NCBI GenBank assembly: GCA_964537715.1 | Contig: CAZIAH010000001.1 | Coordinates: 62,001 to 126,000 of the forward strand | Length of the DNA: 64,000 bases | Reading direction: 5' to 3' | Origin: CAZTZL01 sp964537715 | GTDB lineage: Bacteria; Zhuqueibacterota; QNDG01; DSAB01 | Part shown: piece by piece, positions 63,308 to 64,000 of the stretch | Layout: each line of letters opens with the position of its first letter | Numbering within the stretch: position 1 is the stretch's first letter | Notes under the pieces: generated by a model | The model's input: only the letters and a program-made list of their open reading frames with translations | Database searches by the model: none | What the model was told of the DNA's origin: nothing | Program-made: the position numbers and the translations under genes

Positions 63308-64000
63308 TTATGCGAATGGATCATAATAAATTCGATCTTGACTGATCCCATAGGATTTGAAAATTTTAATACAGGCTTGAATCATTCCAGGACTGCCACA
63401 AAGATAGACCTGTGCATCCTTGGTATCGATGGTCTTTAAATAGTTTTCCAGCGGAACGGTGATCAGACCCGTCTCCCCCTGCCATTGGTCCTGCGGTCCG
63501 GGATTAGACAATGCCGGTACAAATTTAAATTGAGGGATTTTTTTCTGAAACTGTTCCATCTCATCTATATAAAAAAGATCTTTTCGCGTTACAGCACCAA
63601 AAAAATAGTGAATCTTTCTCTGAATGTTTTCATGATCGATGTAATGAAGCAGCGACACCATCGGGGCCATGCCCGATCCGCCTGCAACCATAATAATTTC
63701 ACTCTTTCCCTCGTGCAGACAAAAATCTCCCATCGGGCCCGTAAATCTGACCCGATCTCCTTCTTTCAAATACTGATGTACCCACGTGGTACAGATTCCT
63801 TCGGGAACCAATCGAACAATCAAATCGATGCTGTCCGTTTGTGTGGATGCCGAAGCAATCGAATAAGCCCTCGAAACGCTTTCCCGAACTCCCGGATAAG
63901 GTTCGGATTGAAGCTGAACATATTGACCCGGTTTAAAACGAATCTCACCTGGTTGAACGAGTTTTAAACGCATCAGCTTGGTATCATAGGTTAATGATTC
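63308..64000 (-). CDS. NqrF-like FAD/NAD(P)H oxidoreductase (5' end outside window)
   Basis: The last 230 codons of a flavoprotein reductase; the frame is open to base 64000. FAD binding is by RAYSIAS and GICTTWVHQYLKEGDRV, NAD(P) binding by MVAGGSGMAPMVSLL and YLCGSPGMIQACIK, with the family end RIYYDPFA. Upstream codons (ESLTYDTKLMRLKLV) continue the FAD domain, so an internal ATG at 63973 is not the start. In NqrF relatives a 2Fe-2S domain precedes; whether one exists here cannot be seen. It is the only ferredoxin/NAD-type reductase in a window that also has Rnf. Confidence 0.85.
   Translation of the reverse strand, partial: ESLTYDTKLMRLKLVQPGEIRFKPGQYVQLQSEPYPGVRESVSRAYSIASASTQTDSIDLIVRLVPEGICTTWVHQYLKEGDRVRFTGPMGDFCLHEGKSEIIMVAGGSGMAPMVSLLHYIDHENIQRKIHYFFGAVTRKDLFYIDEMEQFQKKIPQFKFVPALSNPGPQDQWQGETGLITVPLENYLKTIDTKDAQVYLCGSPGMIQACIKIFKSYGISQDRIYYDPFA

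Overview
The window looks like a chromosome segment of an anaerobic or microaerobic Gram-negative bacterium of the FCB superphylum, most likely near Calditrichota or KSB1 (an inference from gene content; no rRNA gene is present to settle it). Pointers are a C-terminal type IX secretion sorting domain (YPNPFNPETSIKF), several outer-membrane barrels and lipoproteins, an Rnf complex, thiol-redox enzymes and moderate G+C. Shine-Dalgarno (GGAG/AGGAGG) motifs are strong, and TTG start codons are frequent. No tRNA, rRNA, CRISPR array, transposase or phage gene was seen.

Layout. (1) 1-6420, minus strand: a chemosensory operon (receiver, CheW, TPR-CheR, CheW, PstS-like protein, receptor, HPt, start of CheA). 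(2) 6649-8250: a secreted beta-propeller/transglutaminase protein. (3) 8419-11765, minus: a six-gene thiol-redox operon (trxB, arsR-type regulator, trxA, tlpA-like, osmC-like, glutaredoxin-like PDO) behind a promoter whose -10 overlaps a palindrome. (4) 11889-35962, minus: a 24-kb type IV pilus locus, probably one transcription unit, starting with a 1783-residue T9SS-tagged repeat protein, then pilD, a receiver, pilB, pilC, pilA, minor pilins, pilX-like, fused pilM-pilN, pilO, a 1301-residue Ig-like lipoprotein, a barrel protein, pilP, pilQ and pilT. (5) 36331-40154, plus: DNRLRE-like lipoprotein, FadL/PorV-like barrel, TPR lipoprotein. (6) 40169-48055, plus: rpiB, glyA, dCMP deaminase, nrdR, rnfCDGEA (no rnfB), tatC. 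(7) 48109-59460, minus: a barrel/CpoB fusion; then asparaginase-like, adenosine-specific kinase, gatA, two tatA, pssA, psd, purC, purB, a barrel, a DegQ-like protease and a transaldolase. (8) 59695-64000, minus: truA, ecfT, two exported proteins sharing a domain, a conserved unknown protein and an NqrF-like reductase running off the window.

How it fits together. The chemosensory operon has the TPR-CheR plus double CheW layout of systems that steer type IV pilus motility, and the pilus locus is about 5 kb away. Sigma-54-like -24/-12 elements lie upstream of the chemosensory operon, the giant-adhesin/pilus operon and the barrel/CpoB gene, suggesting shared control of the cell surface. The redox operon carries its own ArsR-family regulator with cysteines placed for a thiol switch rather than the usual CxC metal site.

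The strongest oddities are a CheR gene interrupted by one in-frame TAA, a truA gene whose conserved N terminus has no ATG/GTG/TTG start, an Rnf operon without RnfB, and two giant Ig-like surface proteins inside the pilus locus.
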